Shown piece by piece: positions 20,598-33,886 of a stretch of 64,000 nucleotides of DNA. The position numbers and the translations under genes are program-made. Where the stretch lies: assembly GCF_947179165.1 (NCBI RefSeq), contig NC_077243.1, positions 46,020,501-46,084,500 of the forward strand, read 5' to 3'. The notes beneath the pieces are model-generated. The model had not been told where the DNA came from and did not search any database. It saw only the letters and a list, made by a program, of their open reading frames with translations. Position 1 is the first letter of the stretch, and each line of letters opens with the position of its first letter. The stretch is from Solanum dulcamara. Taxonomy: Eukaryota; Streptophyta; Magnoliopsida; Solanales; Solanaceae.

Positions 20598-22753
20598 TGT
20601 TATACCCCACACTTTTGAACCTTTACACATGTCCCTAATTGTCATGAAAGTATCCATGACACCCTTACTATCCACACACATCAAACAACTCTAAGGAAAG
20701 AATATTGTGATACCTTGTGAGAAGGAAGGTTGGAAATAGAGTCATACGAATCCGGAAAGAGTTGGAGGCTATGAAATGAATCGTAGGACTCGATTTACCT
20801 ACGTAATCCACTAAGTTAAGAGTCATATAAACTTAATTTGTTTAAGGACATATCAAGCTTACGTAGTACGGATTACATCGGCTCTTAAAATAAGACGAGA
20901 TTACGAATCAACGAGGAAGAGAAAAAACATTTTGCGGGGCAGCCAATGGGAGGGTGACATGTGGAATCACCTAAGCAACCAGGTGACCCACCTTCTTGGG
21001 GTCAAGTAGGTGACCCACCTGCTTGGGGGAGGTGGGCCCCACTGCCACATGGCAGCCCCTCCTTGAAAGGGTGGATCTGTGGCCCAATAAGGGCTTGACC
21101 CGTGTCACCCTTAGGGGCTGACACGTGCCACTTACTATGGGACCCTATATATGTATTTTAATGACTCTTAAGTCATTTGGAGTCCAAAAATCAGCCAAGT
21201 GAATGAGAGAAACGTGAGAGAAAGAGAGCTCACACGAGCAGCCACAAATTGGAGAAAATTAAGGTAAGTTCTTCACTTTTCTTCCGTGAATTAATTATCC
21301 ACGGTGTTCCCTAAGTACTTGGATATGTATATATGTGATTTATGATGTTTATGGAATCAAAAATTCAGCTTTACGATTGGAAATTTGGAAGAAAAGAAGA
21401 AGAGAAAAACGTAGACGGGCAAAGAGGAGGGCTACGGGTTTGGCCCTTTTGGGGTAAGCTCCCGGGTTTTGTTTCATGAATTAATTATTTAAAGTGTCCC
21501 TCATCTGTATAATGATGTTTAATAACATAAAAGTTTAATTTGGGGCAGCGAAGAAGTGTCCAAAACAGTCCGCTCCGTTTCAGCACGGCAAATAATTTTC
21601 GAAGCAATTTTAGCTAGTTTTACCCAATTTTGGGAAAGGTAAGTTCTTCCCCTTTAATTTGAAGTTTATGAGGTTAAATTAGGGTGTATTACACACCTTA
21701 TGATCTGCTGGTAGTTGGGTAAAAGGTTTGAAAAGTTCAGCGTTCGGAATAAACTAAATTGGAGTCGCTAGAAGTGAATTGTCGTCGAAATAAAGTGTCG
21801 TTCTTGTGAGTTGTTGCTGCAGGGGTGTAATGTATTGTTGCAGGCCTAAATACGTTCTAATTTTGGTTAGGTTGCTTCTGGACTAAGCCACGTGACCCCT
21901 CTTTGTGTATAATTAACGGCGTTACAAAATAAAGGCTAGACGCCCTATTGTGATATCGTATTTTTGATTATGTCGTTTGGAGTTTATGTTATATATGGTT
22001 AGTGTAAATTGCTGCAGGTTATTGTTTTTGGTTGGCTGTTGGTCTTAGGGACCTAATTTGAAATTCGGATAGGGCACATTATAGGAGAGGTGCTGCCTAA
22101 TTTTTGTTAACTCCTTAACAAACTAAAGAACTAGTCGAGGAAACGACTAAGGAAATAGATTCCATTAATACTAAGGTGTAACCTAAGATGATGTAAATTT
22201 AAGAAGAGTTGATATGAATATTACTCTCCTGTTGGATAGGTTCAAAGGACAATGAGGCGAACAGGATAAGGAATAACTCAGACAAGGTATGTGAAACTTT
22301 CTTTTGACGTGTTTTTGGAATAAGTATGTAGAGCTATTCTTCTTTTCTTTTGGCATGTCTTAGATGTAAGCTATAAATGCTATGTATATGATATTTGGGA
22401 TTCAATCCATTCGTAAAGCCCTGAGTATGAGTCGAGACTCTCATTTACTTCTTGATATTAGAACTCCTGCAATAGCTGAGTCATTGCCTTTAAGTCTTCT
22501 ATGTGATGAAAACTAGTACATGTAAAGACTATCTATTCTTTCCTTTAGAATGACTTAATTTTAAGTAAAACGATATATGATATGGGTTTAGAGGTAATTC
22601 CATTTATGAGCCCTGAGAGTAACTCGTGACTTGTAGTCACTTCTGACCATTTAAAGTCTGAAAGTAGCCAAACTATTATTCTTGAGCCTTCTATATAGTG
22701 AATAGTAAGTGGAGATACAAGCTCCTTTTCTTGAAGGATTTCAAATGATCAAT

Positions 22754-22850
22754 GTCTCTAATTTCATAACTGTGTCTCTAATTTCATAACTGTGTCTCTT
22801 ATTGCATAATTGTGTCTCTGACTGCATAACTATATTTCTTATTGCATAAA
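22754..22850 (+). repeat. Short tandem repeats, about 24-bp unit, in C 3' LTR
   Basis: Same array as 14651-14747, with GTCTCTAATTTCATAACTGT units. Confidence 0.8.
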
Positions 22851-23808
22851 CTGCGTGGCATTGTCTTGATGCATGTCTGTGATTCTTGAAGCCCCAAATG
22901 ATGTAAACCCTAATGACATCTAAAGGGCACTTCGGATAAGTACCTTCATGGTCTTCAGGTGACGGTTCACTTGACTATTTCATCGAGTCTCAAACAATGA
23001 CTTAGTTGCATATGGTTTCTCACGACTCTACTCGTGCATACTGTAACCCATCCTTCCTCAAGTCCCACGATGGGCCGGGAACATTATCGTACACAGTTTT
23101 ACTACTTCTTTCACCGCGTCTCGGGACGGATGTGTATAGTTCCACACACGAGGAGACGATGTCGTACGTGAGGTGTGATATATGTTATATGTTATGACGA
23201 TACGATTATTCATCGAGTCCCGAGCCGGCTGTAATGTGACAGTATATGTGGCAAAATAAGGAAGGAACACCGAGTCCCTCCTTAGAGGGTCGGGTACGTA
23301 TGAATATTATGATGGTACGCTATAGACGTACACCACTCCATTCACCGAGTCCCTCACTAAAAGGTCGGATACTTTATGTAGGCATGCTTATGAGATTAGA
23401 GTGATACATTATGACCCCAAGCCCCGTAGTGAACCGGGTGTAATATGATGACATGCGTGATAAGATTATACCGTGTACGAGGATATGATACAGTATACGA
23501 TGATATGATACCTTATATGATGATGTGATACCGTATACGATGATATGATGAAATAAAATGCATGATGATATGATTATATGATGATATGATGATATGTGAA
23601 TATGAGAATATAATTATAACACCGAGTTCACTAGAGGGTCGGGCATAGTATATGATGATGTATAGGATTACGTGTCCTAAGGTGTAGGTACAGTAATTTG
23701 GTAATTGTTATACTTGTCCCCTGCATCCCTATTTCAGTTATGGTCTCAGTTATGATGTGTTATGCTTTACATACTCAGTATATATATCGTACTGACCCTC
23801 CTTTCCTT

Positions 23809-23835
23809 GGGAGGGGGGGAGGGGGGGAGGGGGGG
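23809..23835 (+). repeat. G-run array with quadruplex pattern
   Basis: GGG, A, then three runs of seven G separated by single A. This is a canonical four-run quadruplex pattern. It is an expansion of a short GGGG-A-GGG stretch present at the same place in the 5' LTR (about 15604). Formation of a quadruplex is inferred. Confidence 0.8.
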
Positions 23836-24316
23836 CTGCGTTTCATGCCCGCAGGTACAGATATTCATTCTGGAGATCCACTAGCTTAGGTTTTCCACTC
23901 ATCTATGTTGGACGTGCTCTGCTGTTCCGGAGCCTTACTATTGATGCTGGCCATTGATGTATATGTTTATTTATTCAGGGGTACGGCGGGGGCCCTGTCC
24001 CGCCATATGATACAGTTATTATGCTTAGAGAAATGTAGACATGTGTATGAGGATTATTTGTAAGTTTATTTCAGTTGTGCTTATATGACATATTGCAAAT
24101 GTTTTCATGGTATGGCAGCTTCATCGGCTCGCGTGACCTATCCTATTATGATACAGGTGAATGAGGCTACAGGTTCTTGACAAAAAAGTTTTTGACCCAC
24201 TGGGGTTTGTATATAGTATCACATCATACACGGTTCAACTTAAGGGTAGTTGATAGATACACATAAGGGGGTCCAAGTTAGACCCCAGTCGTGGCCTACA
24301 GGGTTGGGTTGTGACA

Positions 24317-24450
24317 ATAGTAGAGCTCACTAATTGCAGTATAATCCCTGGCATAGACTGGGTGTGAGCCCTAGTAACTCTTGGGGTCTGACTAGTTTCC
24401 CCTGCTACGGACTTGCCTTTTTGGACAGTTGTTGCTTCTCTTAGAGACAT
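24317..24450 (-). pseudogene. Element D-A gag N-terminus (split by element C)
   Basis: The start MSLREATTVQKGKSVAGE on the minus strand matches the gag starts of C, G and K (MPxxKAxxxQKGKS). The alternative upstream MFTV start is disfavoured because the family starts at this Met, 2 nt after an acceptor-like CAG. The gene continues at 12492 on the far side of element C. Confidence 0.8.
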
Positions 24451-24470
24451 CACTGTAAACATAATGATAT
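24451..24470 (-). promoter_or_regulatory. Splice-acceptor-like site before gag of D
   Basis: On the minus strand TTATGTTTACAG is followed by TG and the gag ATG, with ATTAAC about 15 nt further upstream as a possible branch point. It parallels C, G and K. Confidence 0.45.
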
Positions 24471-24638
24471 GTTAATGAGAGATTATCCTAACAACGTAGC
24501 TCTATCGAACGACGTAAGATAGAAAAGATAGACAACATCCTAAATATCCTGTAGACTCCTATTTATACATGTGGTGCACAACACATCGATAAACAAGACT
24601 CTACTATACATAGTCTATAGACACTTCGAGGATGAACT

Positions 24639-24650
24639 GCTCTGATACCC
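24639..24650 (-). other. Primer binding site of D-A
   Basis: On the minus strand GGGTATCAGAGC, one mismatch to the initiator tRNA-Met complement. Confidence 0.8.
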
Positions 24651-24654
24651 CTTT

Positions 24655-27600
24655 TGTCATGACCCTACCCCGTAGGCCGCGACTTGGGTCTTATTTGAAC
24701 CCCATATACGTAACAGTCAAATGTAGTCAAATTAAACTATGTGTAATGTGATACTACACCCAAAAACTCCAATGGGTCAAAACTTTTTCATGTACATTTA
24801 GCCTTTTTCATTCGTACCATATCATAAAAAGGCACACGAGCCGACAAGGCTGCCATAACATAAAAACATTTACAACACATCGTATATGCACAATTGAGAT
24901 AACTTACACTTAACCCACATACACATAACTACAGACCTCTAAAAATAGTAACAGTAACATATGGCGTGACAGGGCCCCCGCCGTACCCCTGAATAAAGAA
25001 ACATATACATCGTAGGTTAAGTACCCCCAAACTCAGTTCTGATATAATAGAGCTTATTCCAAACTTGTTGAGTGGAATCCAAAGCTGGCGGATCCCCAAA
25101 ATATGCGTCCGTACCTGCGGGCATGAAATGCAGCCCCCTGGAGAACGGGGGGTCATTACGATATATATATTGAGTATGTAAAGCATAAAACATCATAAGG
25201 AGATTACAACTAAAATAGAGATGCAGGAGCAAGTATGACAATTAATGAATCACTGTACTTGCATCCTAAGAGATAAAGTCAGGTGTATCATGGTCCCATA
25301 CTGTATCCAACCCTCTAATGGGGTGCGGTGCTTCAAATATGTCACTACATTTTCATATGTACATCTATAGACTGTATCCAGCCCTTTAGTGAGGGACTTG
25401 GTGAAGAAAGTGGCGTATATTTATATCGTACCATCACTATCTCATTATATCATTATACCTTATCATTATATATCATACCATACCCGGCCCATTATGGGTC
25501 TCGGTGTTATAATCATATCATCACATACTGAACCTGGCCCATTAGGGGACTCGGTGTCATAAATGTATCATCATATACTATACCCGGCCCTTTAGAGAAC
25601 TCGATGTCATCGTCATATGATATATATCGTACTTGGCCCTCTAGGGGACTCGGTGTCATCATCATGTCATTATATACCATACCCGGCCCATTAGGGGACT
25701 CGGTGTCATAGACAACCACACACAGGTGGATCATTATTTGAAACTTAATAAGATAGTCATACAGAACTATCATTCGTGGATCACGATAATAATCATCTCA
25801 AGTGCCCTTTGAGTGCCACTAGGGCTATATTAAGTGAATTCTCAGGAGTTATAGACATATTTTAAGGTAATGCCAACTGGCTTAAGAAAATCTGGGACAT
25901 CTTTCATCACAAATTCCTTAGGAATAGGGGCTTTGAATACCCCCTAATCGACATATAGACAATTCAGGGAAGGTGGATCAACTACGATGAGAGTTTTCCC
26001 ACCAACGAGTGAATAGGAGAAATATAGCGTATTCAGAGCTTAAGAATGAAATTACCCTAGAGCTCGTATCATGTATCATCTATCTTTAAGATATGTCAAA
26101 TGAAAGAAAGGGTAAGCTTTACCTTTTTATCACTTCTCATCCCAAAGGAGTTTGAGAGACAATAACTCAACTACCGTAGGCATTCTGATATTCGGAAGTG
26201 GATAAAGATCAAGAGGTATGCTTGAGGCTTTATGAATGGGATTATCCCCACTTGCATATGCAGATATACATACTGCACTTCTATCAAGGATATTCCAAGA
26301 GGAAGGAAACAGCTTTACGTACCCTATACTTCTCATCATCTAGGGGACAGTGAAAGGCCCTAACTCAATTAGCATGGGAGCTCTCACTTCCAAAAGTAGG
26401 TAGGGGTCGTGTGTTATATTCAGAACTTTATGAGTATATTCTTCCCCATATTTTATATGCACATCATACTTAAGACTAAGACACGCCAAGATAAAGGAAG
26501 GATAGCTTTACATACACTCATCACTTCCTAACATATGAAAGGCTTGAGAGGTCCTAGTTCAATTACTGTAAGAGTGCTTTCATCAAGAAGTAAATGAGAA
26601 CCGTGAATTATGCTTGGCATTTATTAGTAGATTTACCCTCAAGCTCATATCATTCATTACTTAACTTGAACACATGCCAAAAGAAAAGAAAGGGTAGCGT
26701 CACATACCTCTTATGGGTTACTTGTAACCACGTTCGCATTGTCGTCCTCTAAACCTATTTAACATAAAAATAATACTCATATTAATAAACTTTAACTTTC
26801 CAGCTTCTAAATCCACAACCAATCACCCATAGGCATCAATTCCTTATTAGCCTTTCTCGACTAGTCTCGACTAGTCTATTAGTTAGTTAAGAAGTTAATG
26901 GAATTCGGGCAGCATCTCCTCTATAACTCGCCCTATCCTAACTTCCAATTACATAATCAATTGGTACAGCCAACCAAAAACAACAATCATCAGCCAATGC
27001 ACAATTATACCACTTCAACATTACACAAAACAAGTCCCGAACAGCTCGCTCAAAACTACAACTCCAAAATATGGTTTTCAATCTTTATTTTGTAAAATCT
27101 TAATCACACAAAACAGGGTGTCACATGGCTGTAACCAGAAGCACTTATACCCATATTTAGATATATTTCCAGCCCTGCAACAACACAAAACAACCACTAA
27201 TACAATACAACAATTACAACGACACTAGCCATACTTTAACCTATTAGAATCTCATCAAAACAGCCCCTACATGACCTGCAACTTTGTTCAGCTGTAAAGT
27301 GCATATTTTCATGTTTTGAATCCATATTTATACATTCATAACATGTCCAAACCCTTACTAAAATGTGGGAAAAGAGAATCACACCGTACCTTAACAAACG
27401 GCTTCCCAAACTTACTGAAAATTGGCTTCGGAAGTTCCTTAATGTGCTGAAACTTTAGCAGACTCTTTGTATCCTTTTGGTGCTGCTCCAAACCATAAAT
27501 TTACATTAATAACACCTTCATTTCATCTTGGTATACCCTAGATAATTAATTCATGGAATGAAAATCGGAGCCTTACCTTGAAGGAGCCAATCTGTAGCTC

Positions 27601-28093
27601 TCTCTCTATGCCTTCAATGTTTTTCTCTTCTTTTTTCCAAGGATAAACACGTTGAAATAAAAATATATTTCTGCATAACAGACATATATACACCTTCTTA
27701 GGAGGTGACAAATGGTAGCCCCTAGGGGTAACACGTGGTAGCCCCTAGGGTGCCACCTCATCCATGCGACCACTCACATGATGCCACATGGCAGTGGGGT
27801 CCACCCCAAGTAGGTGAGTCACCTACTTGGTCCAAGTAGGTGCATCACCTACTTGCTTCCAAGTAGGTTCTATGCCTCCTTCCGCCTCTTTCGTAGGTTC
27901 GTAATCTCGTCTTACTTTAATAACCTATGTAATCCTTGCTACATAAGCTCAACATGCCCTCAAATCGCTTAGTTATGTAAAACATCCAAGTCGGTAGCTT
28001 ATGCAAGTAAGTCGAGTTCTACGACTCATTACTTGGCCTTCAACTCTTTTCGGATTCTTATAACTCTATTTCCATCCTTCCCTACTATGGGAC
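24655..28093 (-). mobile_element. Element D-A 5' LTR (minus), cut near its start by E
   Basis: The minus-strand end GTAGGGTCATGACA is at 24655. The LTR runs right through the tandem-repeat zone (25490-25720), the promoter zone (27670-27880) and on to CTACTATGGG, where about 150-250 bp of LTR start are missing. The end of LTR E follows directly at 28094. The break is either the insertion point of E or a later deletion. Confidence 0.8.
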
Positions 28094-28361
28094 TGTCATG
28101 ACCTAACCCCATAGGCTGTGACTGGGGTCTGACCTGGACCCCGTATATATACCTATCCGATGTAATCAAGTCGAGCTATGCATAAAGTGATACTACTTAC
28201 AAAATCCCAATGAGTTAAAACCTTTTTTTGTGTACATGTGGCCCCTTCCATTCGAACCATATCATCAAAAGGCACACAAGCTGACAAGGCTGCTGTAATA
28301 TAAAAACATTTACAACATGTCGTATAGGCACAATCGAAATGAACTCACAAACAACCCACAT
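27941..28361. repeat. Tandem duplication, copy 1 (421 bp, spans D/E junction)
   Basis: This unit contains the last part of LTR D and the first 268 bp of LTR E. It repeats at once at 28362-28782 with about 13 differences by eye (near 3 percent). The motif ACATA at both ends could have mediated the duplication. Confidence 0.9.
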
Positions 28362-31300
28362 ACATAAGCTCGACATGCCCTCAAATCGATTAGTTATGTA
28401 AAACATCCAAGTCGGTAGCTTATGCAAGTAAGTCGAGTTCTACGACTCATTACTTGGCCTCCAACTCTTTTCGGATTCTTATAACTCTATTTCTATCCTT
28501 CCCTACTATGGGACTGTCACAACCTAACCCCGTAGGCTGTGACTGGGGTCTGACCTAGACCCCGTATATATACCTATCCGATGTAATCAAATCGAGCTAT
28601 GCATAAAGTGATACTACTTACAAAATCACAATGAGTTAAAACCTTTTTTTGTGTACATGTGGCCCCTTCCATTCGAACCATATCATCAAAAGGCATACAA
28701 GCTGACAAGGCTGCTGTAATATAAAAACATTTACAACATGTTGTATAGGCACAATTGAAATGAACTCACAAACAACCCACATACATATGTCTGCAGACCT
28801 CTAAGAATAGTAACAGCAACATATGGTGGGACAGGGTCCCTATCGTACCCCTGAATATACAAACTTATACATAGAATGTCTAATACCCAAATGTTTGACT
28901 CCAATTCAATGGAGCTTCTCCCAAATTTGCCAAGTGAAACCCTAAGTTGGTGGATCCCCAAAGCGTGCATCTGCACCTATGGGCATTAAACACAGCCCCC
29001 TCCTCCCCAAAAAAAGGGGGGTCAGTACGATATATGTACTAACTATATAAAGCATAACAACACATAACTGGGATAACAACTGAAATAGGGATGCAGGAAA
29101 TAAGTATGACGGTTAAGAGTTTACTATACCTACATCCTATGAAAAGAGGGCCTTTATATCACCCTCACATATCACTCCCGGCCCTCCGTAAAACTTGGTG
29201 TTACTAGACCAACGTATACGGCATCATACCATCGTATACGCTATCATTTCATACCTTATGAGTACATTACTATGTTTTCATATGTATGCTTGTCTATTAT
29301 ATCCGGTCCTTTAGTGAGGGACTCGGTGAAGGGAGTAGGCACATCATATCGTATCGTTACCCTCTCATACCATCATATCTTATCATACCGTACTCGGCCC
29401 ATTATGAGTATCGGTGTTATAATCATATCATCATATACCATACCCGTCCCACTAGGGGAATTAGTGTCATAATCATTATATACCATATCCGGCCTTTTAA
29501 TGGACTTGGTGTCATTATCATATACCGTACCCAGCCCTTTATGGGACTCGGTGTCATTATCATATACCATACTCGGCCCTTTATAGGACTCGTTGTCATT
29601 ATCAACCACGTACAAATGGATCATTATCTAAAACTTAATAAGGTAGTCTACAAACTATCATTCGCGGATCAGGATAATAATCATCTTAGGTGCCCTTGGA
29701 GTGCCCCTAGGGCTACATTAAGTGAAGTCTCAGGAGTTTTAGACACATTTTAGGGTAATGCCAACCGGCTTAAGGAAATCAGGGACATCTGTCATCATAG
29801 AGTCCCTAGGAATGGGAGCTTATATCCCCACTACTAATCGACATATAGACGGTTCAGGGAGGGTAGCTCAACTACGATGAGAGTTTTCGCGCCAACGAGT
29901 GAATATAAGATATATAGCATATTCAGAACTTGGGAATAGGAGCTTTAGTATCAAGAAGTGAATAAGAGTTATAGTTATTGTTTCTTGTGTGTCCAATTAC
30001 TATCTCACGTATAGTAGGTTCGAGGGTGATAGCTCAACTACCTTAAGAGCCTTAGCATTTAGGAGTGAACTCGAGTCATGATTTATACTCGAAACTTACA
30101 ACTGGAACTACCTCTACAGTTATATCATATCTCATTTCATTTAAATTTAATACATCCCAAAAGAAAGAAGCAATAGACTCTACATATATTACCTTTTATC
30201 ATATAGAAGCCTAAAAGGGCAATAACTCAATTATTTTAGGAGTTATACCATCACAAAGTAGATGAGAACTACGAACTATACTCAAACCTTTACGAATGGA
30301 AATATCCCCATGTTTCATATATAAACCATTTATAACTTATATGTAAGACATGCCAAAAGAAAGAAGAATAGCCTTACATACCTCTTACGGACTTCCCTTA
30401 ATCACGTCCACATCATCGTCCTCCGAACCTATTTAACATGGAATCAACGCAAGTATAAACAACCTTATACTTTTCAGCATCTTACATTACCTACGAGTAT
30501 TCATAGAACTCGTTTCCTTACTTGCCTTCTCATCTAGTTCCTTAACTAGTTAAAGAGTTAGCAAAAATCGGGCAGGTTCTCCCCTATAATGTGCCCTATC
30601 CGAATTTACAATTATACTCCTAATAGATACATCCAACCAACAACAATAACCTGCCACATATATATATATACAATTCACATCAATCTTATACCACATAAAC
30701 TCCAAACGACTCGCTCGAACTACGATACCAGAATAAGGTTTCTAGTTTTCGTTTTGCAAAACCTTTAACCATACGTAGTGGGGGGTCATGTGGATGCAAC
30801 CAGAATCTCCCCCGCCTCTTTTAGGACAAATTTAGGCCTACACACCACACAACCATCATAAGCCTCCACACACACAACGCCTTTTTTTGACTACAATGTC
30901 GACGACTTCAATTTCGATCGTTTCTATCGTCGAGCATTTTCACGACCTTTTTTATAATTCCATCAGTATAAAAGGTATATAATGCACTAAATAAAAACCC
31001 CATAAAGTCCAAATTTAAATGATAAGTCTTACCTTACCCGAAATTGGCCAAAGCTATCCAAAATTGTGCCTCGGAACTTCTTTAGTTGCGCTGAAACTGC
31101 GTGGACTGTTTGCTATTCGTTTTGGCTGAAACAAGACATGATTTTATACTTATAATACCTCCATATAATCTTGGTACATTCTGGATAATTAATTTACAGA
31201 ATGAAATCGGGACTTACCTATTTTTTTCCTCCTAGCCGCCACACTTTTCTCTGCAAGTTTAGTGTTTGTTCTTGAATTTTTTTTGCTGAAGTTTAATGAA

Positions 31301-31771
31301 TGAAAGCTGAAGTTTAATGGATAATAGACATATATAGGTTGTATTAGGGGGTGAAATGTGTCATCCCCTAAGGGGGACACGTGTCCAGTCCCTATTAGGC
31401 CACCGTATCCATGCATTGAAGGAGGGCCTGCCAAGTGTCTTTTTTTTCTCATCCTCATGGGCTCATAATCTCATCTTATTTTAAGAGCCTAGGTAATCCG
31501 TTCTATGCAAGATTTGTATGAACTCAAATAGCTTAGGTATGTACGACGTCTAAGTTAGTACCTTACGTAGGTAAATTGAGTCCTACGACTCATTACTTGG
31601 CCTCCAATTTCTTCCGGATCCTTATGACTCTATTTCCAACCTTCTCTACTATGGGGTATTATATTTTCCCCTCCTTAGAGTCGTTTGATAGTGTCGTAGC
31701 TTATCCATCTCTCATGATAATATCTAAGGAACTTAAGAGACATTCCAAGTTTAAAAATGTGGGGTGTAACA
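28094..31771 (-). mobile_element. Element E 3' LTR (minus strand), enlarged by the tandem duplication
   Basis: The minus-strand start TGTTACACCCCACAT is at 31771 with a PPT to its right. The end is at 28094, and again at about 28515 in the duplicated unit. TATA lies at 31330-31338 with a GACACGTGTC box at 31376-31385. The tandem zone 29380-29620 is of the shared type. Confidence 0.8.
28362..28782. repeat. Tandem duplication, copy 2 (421 bp)
   Basis: Second copy of 27941-28361. It brings a second LTR end (GACTGTCACAACCTAACCCC) into the locus at about 28515. Confidence 0.9.
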
Positions 31772-31786
31772 TCCTTTCCCCTTTAG
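31772..31786 (-). other. Polypurine tract of element E
   Basis: On the minus strand CTAAAGGGGAAAGGA directly precedes the LTR start at 31771. Confidence 0.8.
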
Positions 31787-32242
31787 AACATTTATCCATG
31801 AATGTTACATAAAACTTCCCTTAAGAGTTCATACATATTGTAGGGAGATTCCTTTCTATTGCGATAACATACATTTTCATCCAAGTAATTAATATATGAG
31901 TTCCAGGAGTGGGGGTTACCTGTAGACATCGAGAATAGGTATGGATACCTGTGTTTCATATCCTCTTTAGGTTCCTAGGTTATTTCTTCACGATTCTTAT
32001 TCTGCCACAGCACCTTGACAGAAGCTACATCCTTAGTTCGCAATATTTTAATCTGCCGATCCAAGATGGCGATAGGTTGTCCTACGTGGGATCATTCCTT
32101 TACTATGTAGACCTCCTCCATGGGGAATATTCTTGAAGGGTTGCCTATTTATTTATGGAGCATGGACATGTGAACGACTGGATATATCGCTTCCAAATTA
32201 GATGGTAGGTCCGCTTCATAGGTAATCTTACCTACCTGTCCT
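31787..32242 (-). pseudogene. Element E integrase C-terminus / chromodomain-region remnant
   Basis: Read on the minus strand, 32220-31950 encodes a decayed end of pol. The HPV-HVSML-type motif appears as FTCPCSIN, followed by RIFPMEEV, a QPIAILDRQI-like stretch and SVKVLWQNKNREEIT. A TAG then replaces the expected Trp of ITWE. The best matching frame has stops. The rest of the element is lost at the join with LTR fragment F at about 32243. Confidence 0.7.
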
Positions 32243-32514
32243 ATTTTCGTTAACGCCTTAACTAGTTAAGGAAATAGTCGAGAAGGCGAGTGAGGGAATG
32301 GGGTTTATGAATACTCTTAAGTAATGTAAGACGCTTAAAGGTCTAAAGAGTTTGATGTTCGTATTGATTTCATAACAGGTATGTGAAGCTTTCTTTTGGC
32401 ATGTTTTTGGAATAAGTATGTAAAGCTTATCCCTTCTCTTGGCATGCTTTTGGCATAAGTAGGTAAAGCTATTCTTTTTTATTTAGAAATGTCTTAGATA
32501 TAAGTTATGAATGG
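32243..32514 (+). mobile_element. LTR fragment F, left part (interrupted by element G)
   Basis: Mid-LTR sequence in plus orientation (TTTTCGTTAACGCCTTAACT and on), homologous to 54660-54900 of S-B. It continues at 43699 after the G insertion, shown by the perfect AATGG duplication and by matching text around 54895-54910. Confidence 0.8.
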
Positions 32515-32655
32515 TGTTATAACCCGTACTTTGCACCTAAGGACATGTTGGGAATACTTGTAACAAGTCAAGGGTAAGACTATGCTTGGTCTTGTTATAT
32601 ACAAGTTTCCATTGATTAAGTTGGGAGGTGGAATTATTGGAAAAGTTAAAGGGCA

Positions 32656-32840
32656 AAATTGGAATTTCACATGTGGAAATACCATAAAAGGTTAGGGGTA
32701 AAATTGGAATTTCACATGTGGAAATACCATAAAAGGTTAGGGGTAAAATTGGAATTTCACATATGGAAATACTATAAAAGGTTAAGGGCAAAGGTGGAAT
32801 TTCAACTTAGAATTTTTAGGAAAGGTGAGGGGCAAAATGG
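32656..32840 (+). repeat. 48-bp tandem repeats in G LTR
   Basis: Three good units and one or two decayed ones of the form AAAATTGGAATTTCACATGT plus GGAAATACCATAAAAGGTTA. The same array is at 40833-41025 in the 3' LTR. The position in U3 suggests a possible enhancer, which is unproven. Confidence 0.85.
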
Positions 32841-33870
32841 TAATTTCACATGGAAGCCTCTTAGTCATAAAATCCTAGAGATTTCTTGACATTTTGAGAG
32901 AATTAGAAGAAGAAAAATTTGAGGAGAAAGAATAGAGAGAAAATCGGCCAAGAGAGAGTAATATTAACTCTCCAAATTTCATCCCCAAAAATTATAATCT
33001 TCTAGTATTCCTACTAAGTCAAGGGTGCTCTACAACATGGTGTAGTTGTTTTGGAAGTTTGGAGACTTGTTTCATTGATTTGGAAGTGAAGAAGTTAGAA
33101 GAAAAAGGTAAGAATTCATTCATTTTATTAAGTTATGAAGGTTTGTGTATGTTGTAGTATGTTGAGGTGTATGGAATTTATGAAAATATGGAAGTTTTCA
33201 TGGTAATATGATGCCATGTATACATGTTCTTATATGAGTAAGAATTATGTAATTTTTGGTGTAGTAATTTTGTGTAGTATTTTTGTGTAGTATTTGGATG
33301 GTGGTTATGTTAATTATTTGATGTTGAAAATGAAAGTTGGATGAGATTAATTGAAGTTGGAAATAAGAGTTAAGTGATACGATGGAAAAAAATTAAGGTT
33401 GCATAGCTTGCTAGTTGTTGTTGTAATTTTTGGAAAATAGGGAAACTTAAATGGTGTATTTGGTATTAAACTAGTTTGTAGGAATTATATAATTTGAGTG
33501 TGATATTATAAGAAGATGGAGGTAAATTATTAAAAGTATGGATTGTTGTTGTTGGTTGTGAAGTTGAAGAAAGAAAATGAATTTTAATATTTTTATTGTA
33601 TTTATGGAATTTTTAAGTGAAATATGGAATTGAAAAAAATTGGATAGCTTACTTGGAATATTTTTCACTTATGTTGGAATGAATTGAAACTAATTATGGA
33701 TATGAGATATTCATATTTATTTGGAAATGCAAAGTTTGGTTGAAAGTTGTTGCACTAATTGGAAAATTACACCAATTTATATTATGGTGTGTTTAAATTG
33801 ATTATTGATGAAATTGGTGTTGTTGTTGGATTGGTTGTTGATATTGTGGCCGAGTTGTAATCTCGGGGTT

Positions 33871-33886
33871 GCTATATATATAGGGG
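33871..33886 (+). promoter_or_regulatory. Possible TATA box of G LTR
   Basis: GCTATATATATAGGGG is the best TATA candidate of the LTR. It would place transcription start around 33915. No other support. Confidence 0.35.

Larger units (their letters stand above)
12493..24316 (+). mobile_element. Element C-A: full-length but degenerate Ty3/gypsy element
   Basis: It has two LTRs (12493-16093 and 20598-24316), a degenerate tRNA-Met primer site, a PPT, and target duplications GTAGT (12488-12492) and ATAGT (24317-24321), one transition apart. The 4.5-kb interior holds a shortened gag, a protease start, about 2.4 kb without coding capacity, an integrase remnant and a chromodomain-region remnant. RT and RNase H are not recognisable. 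It is inserted in the gag of D, as its neighbours on both sides are minus-strand gag. The same insertion begins at 61838 in the duplicated block. Confidence 0.9.
20598..24316 (+). mobile_element. 3' LTR of element C-A (3719 bp)
   Basis: Starts TGTTATACCCCACAC and ends GGTTGTGACA. It differs from the 5' LTR by several percent in the stretches I compared, plus small indels. The G-box is decayed (GACCCGTGTC near 21098) and the TATA is at 21145-21157. A hairpin GGCGGG/CCCGCC with an 8-nt loop lies at 23985-24004. Confidence 0.9.
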
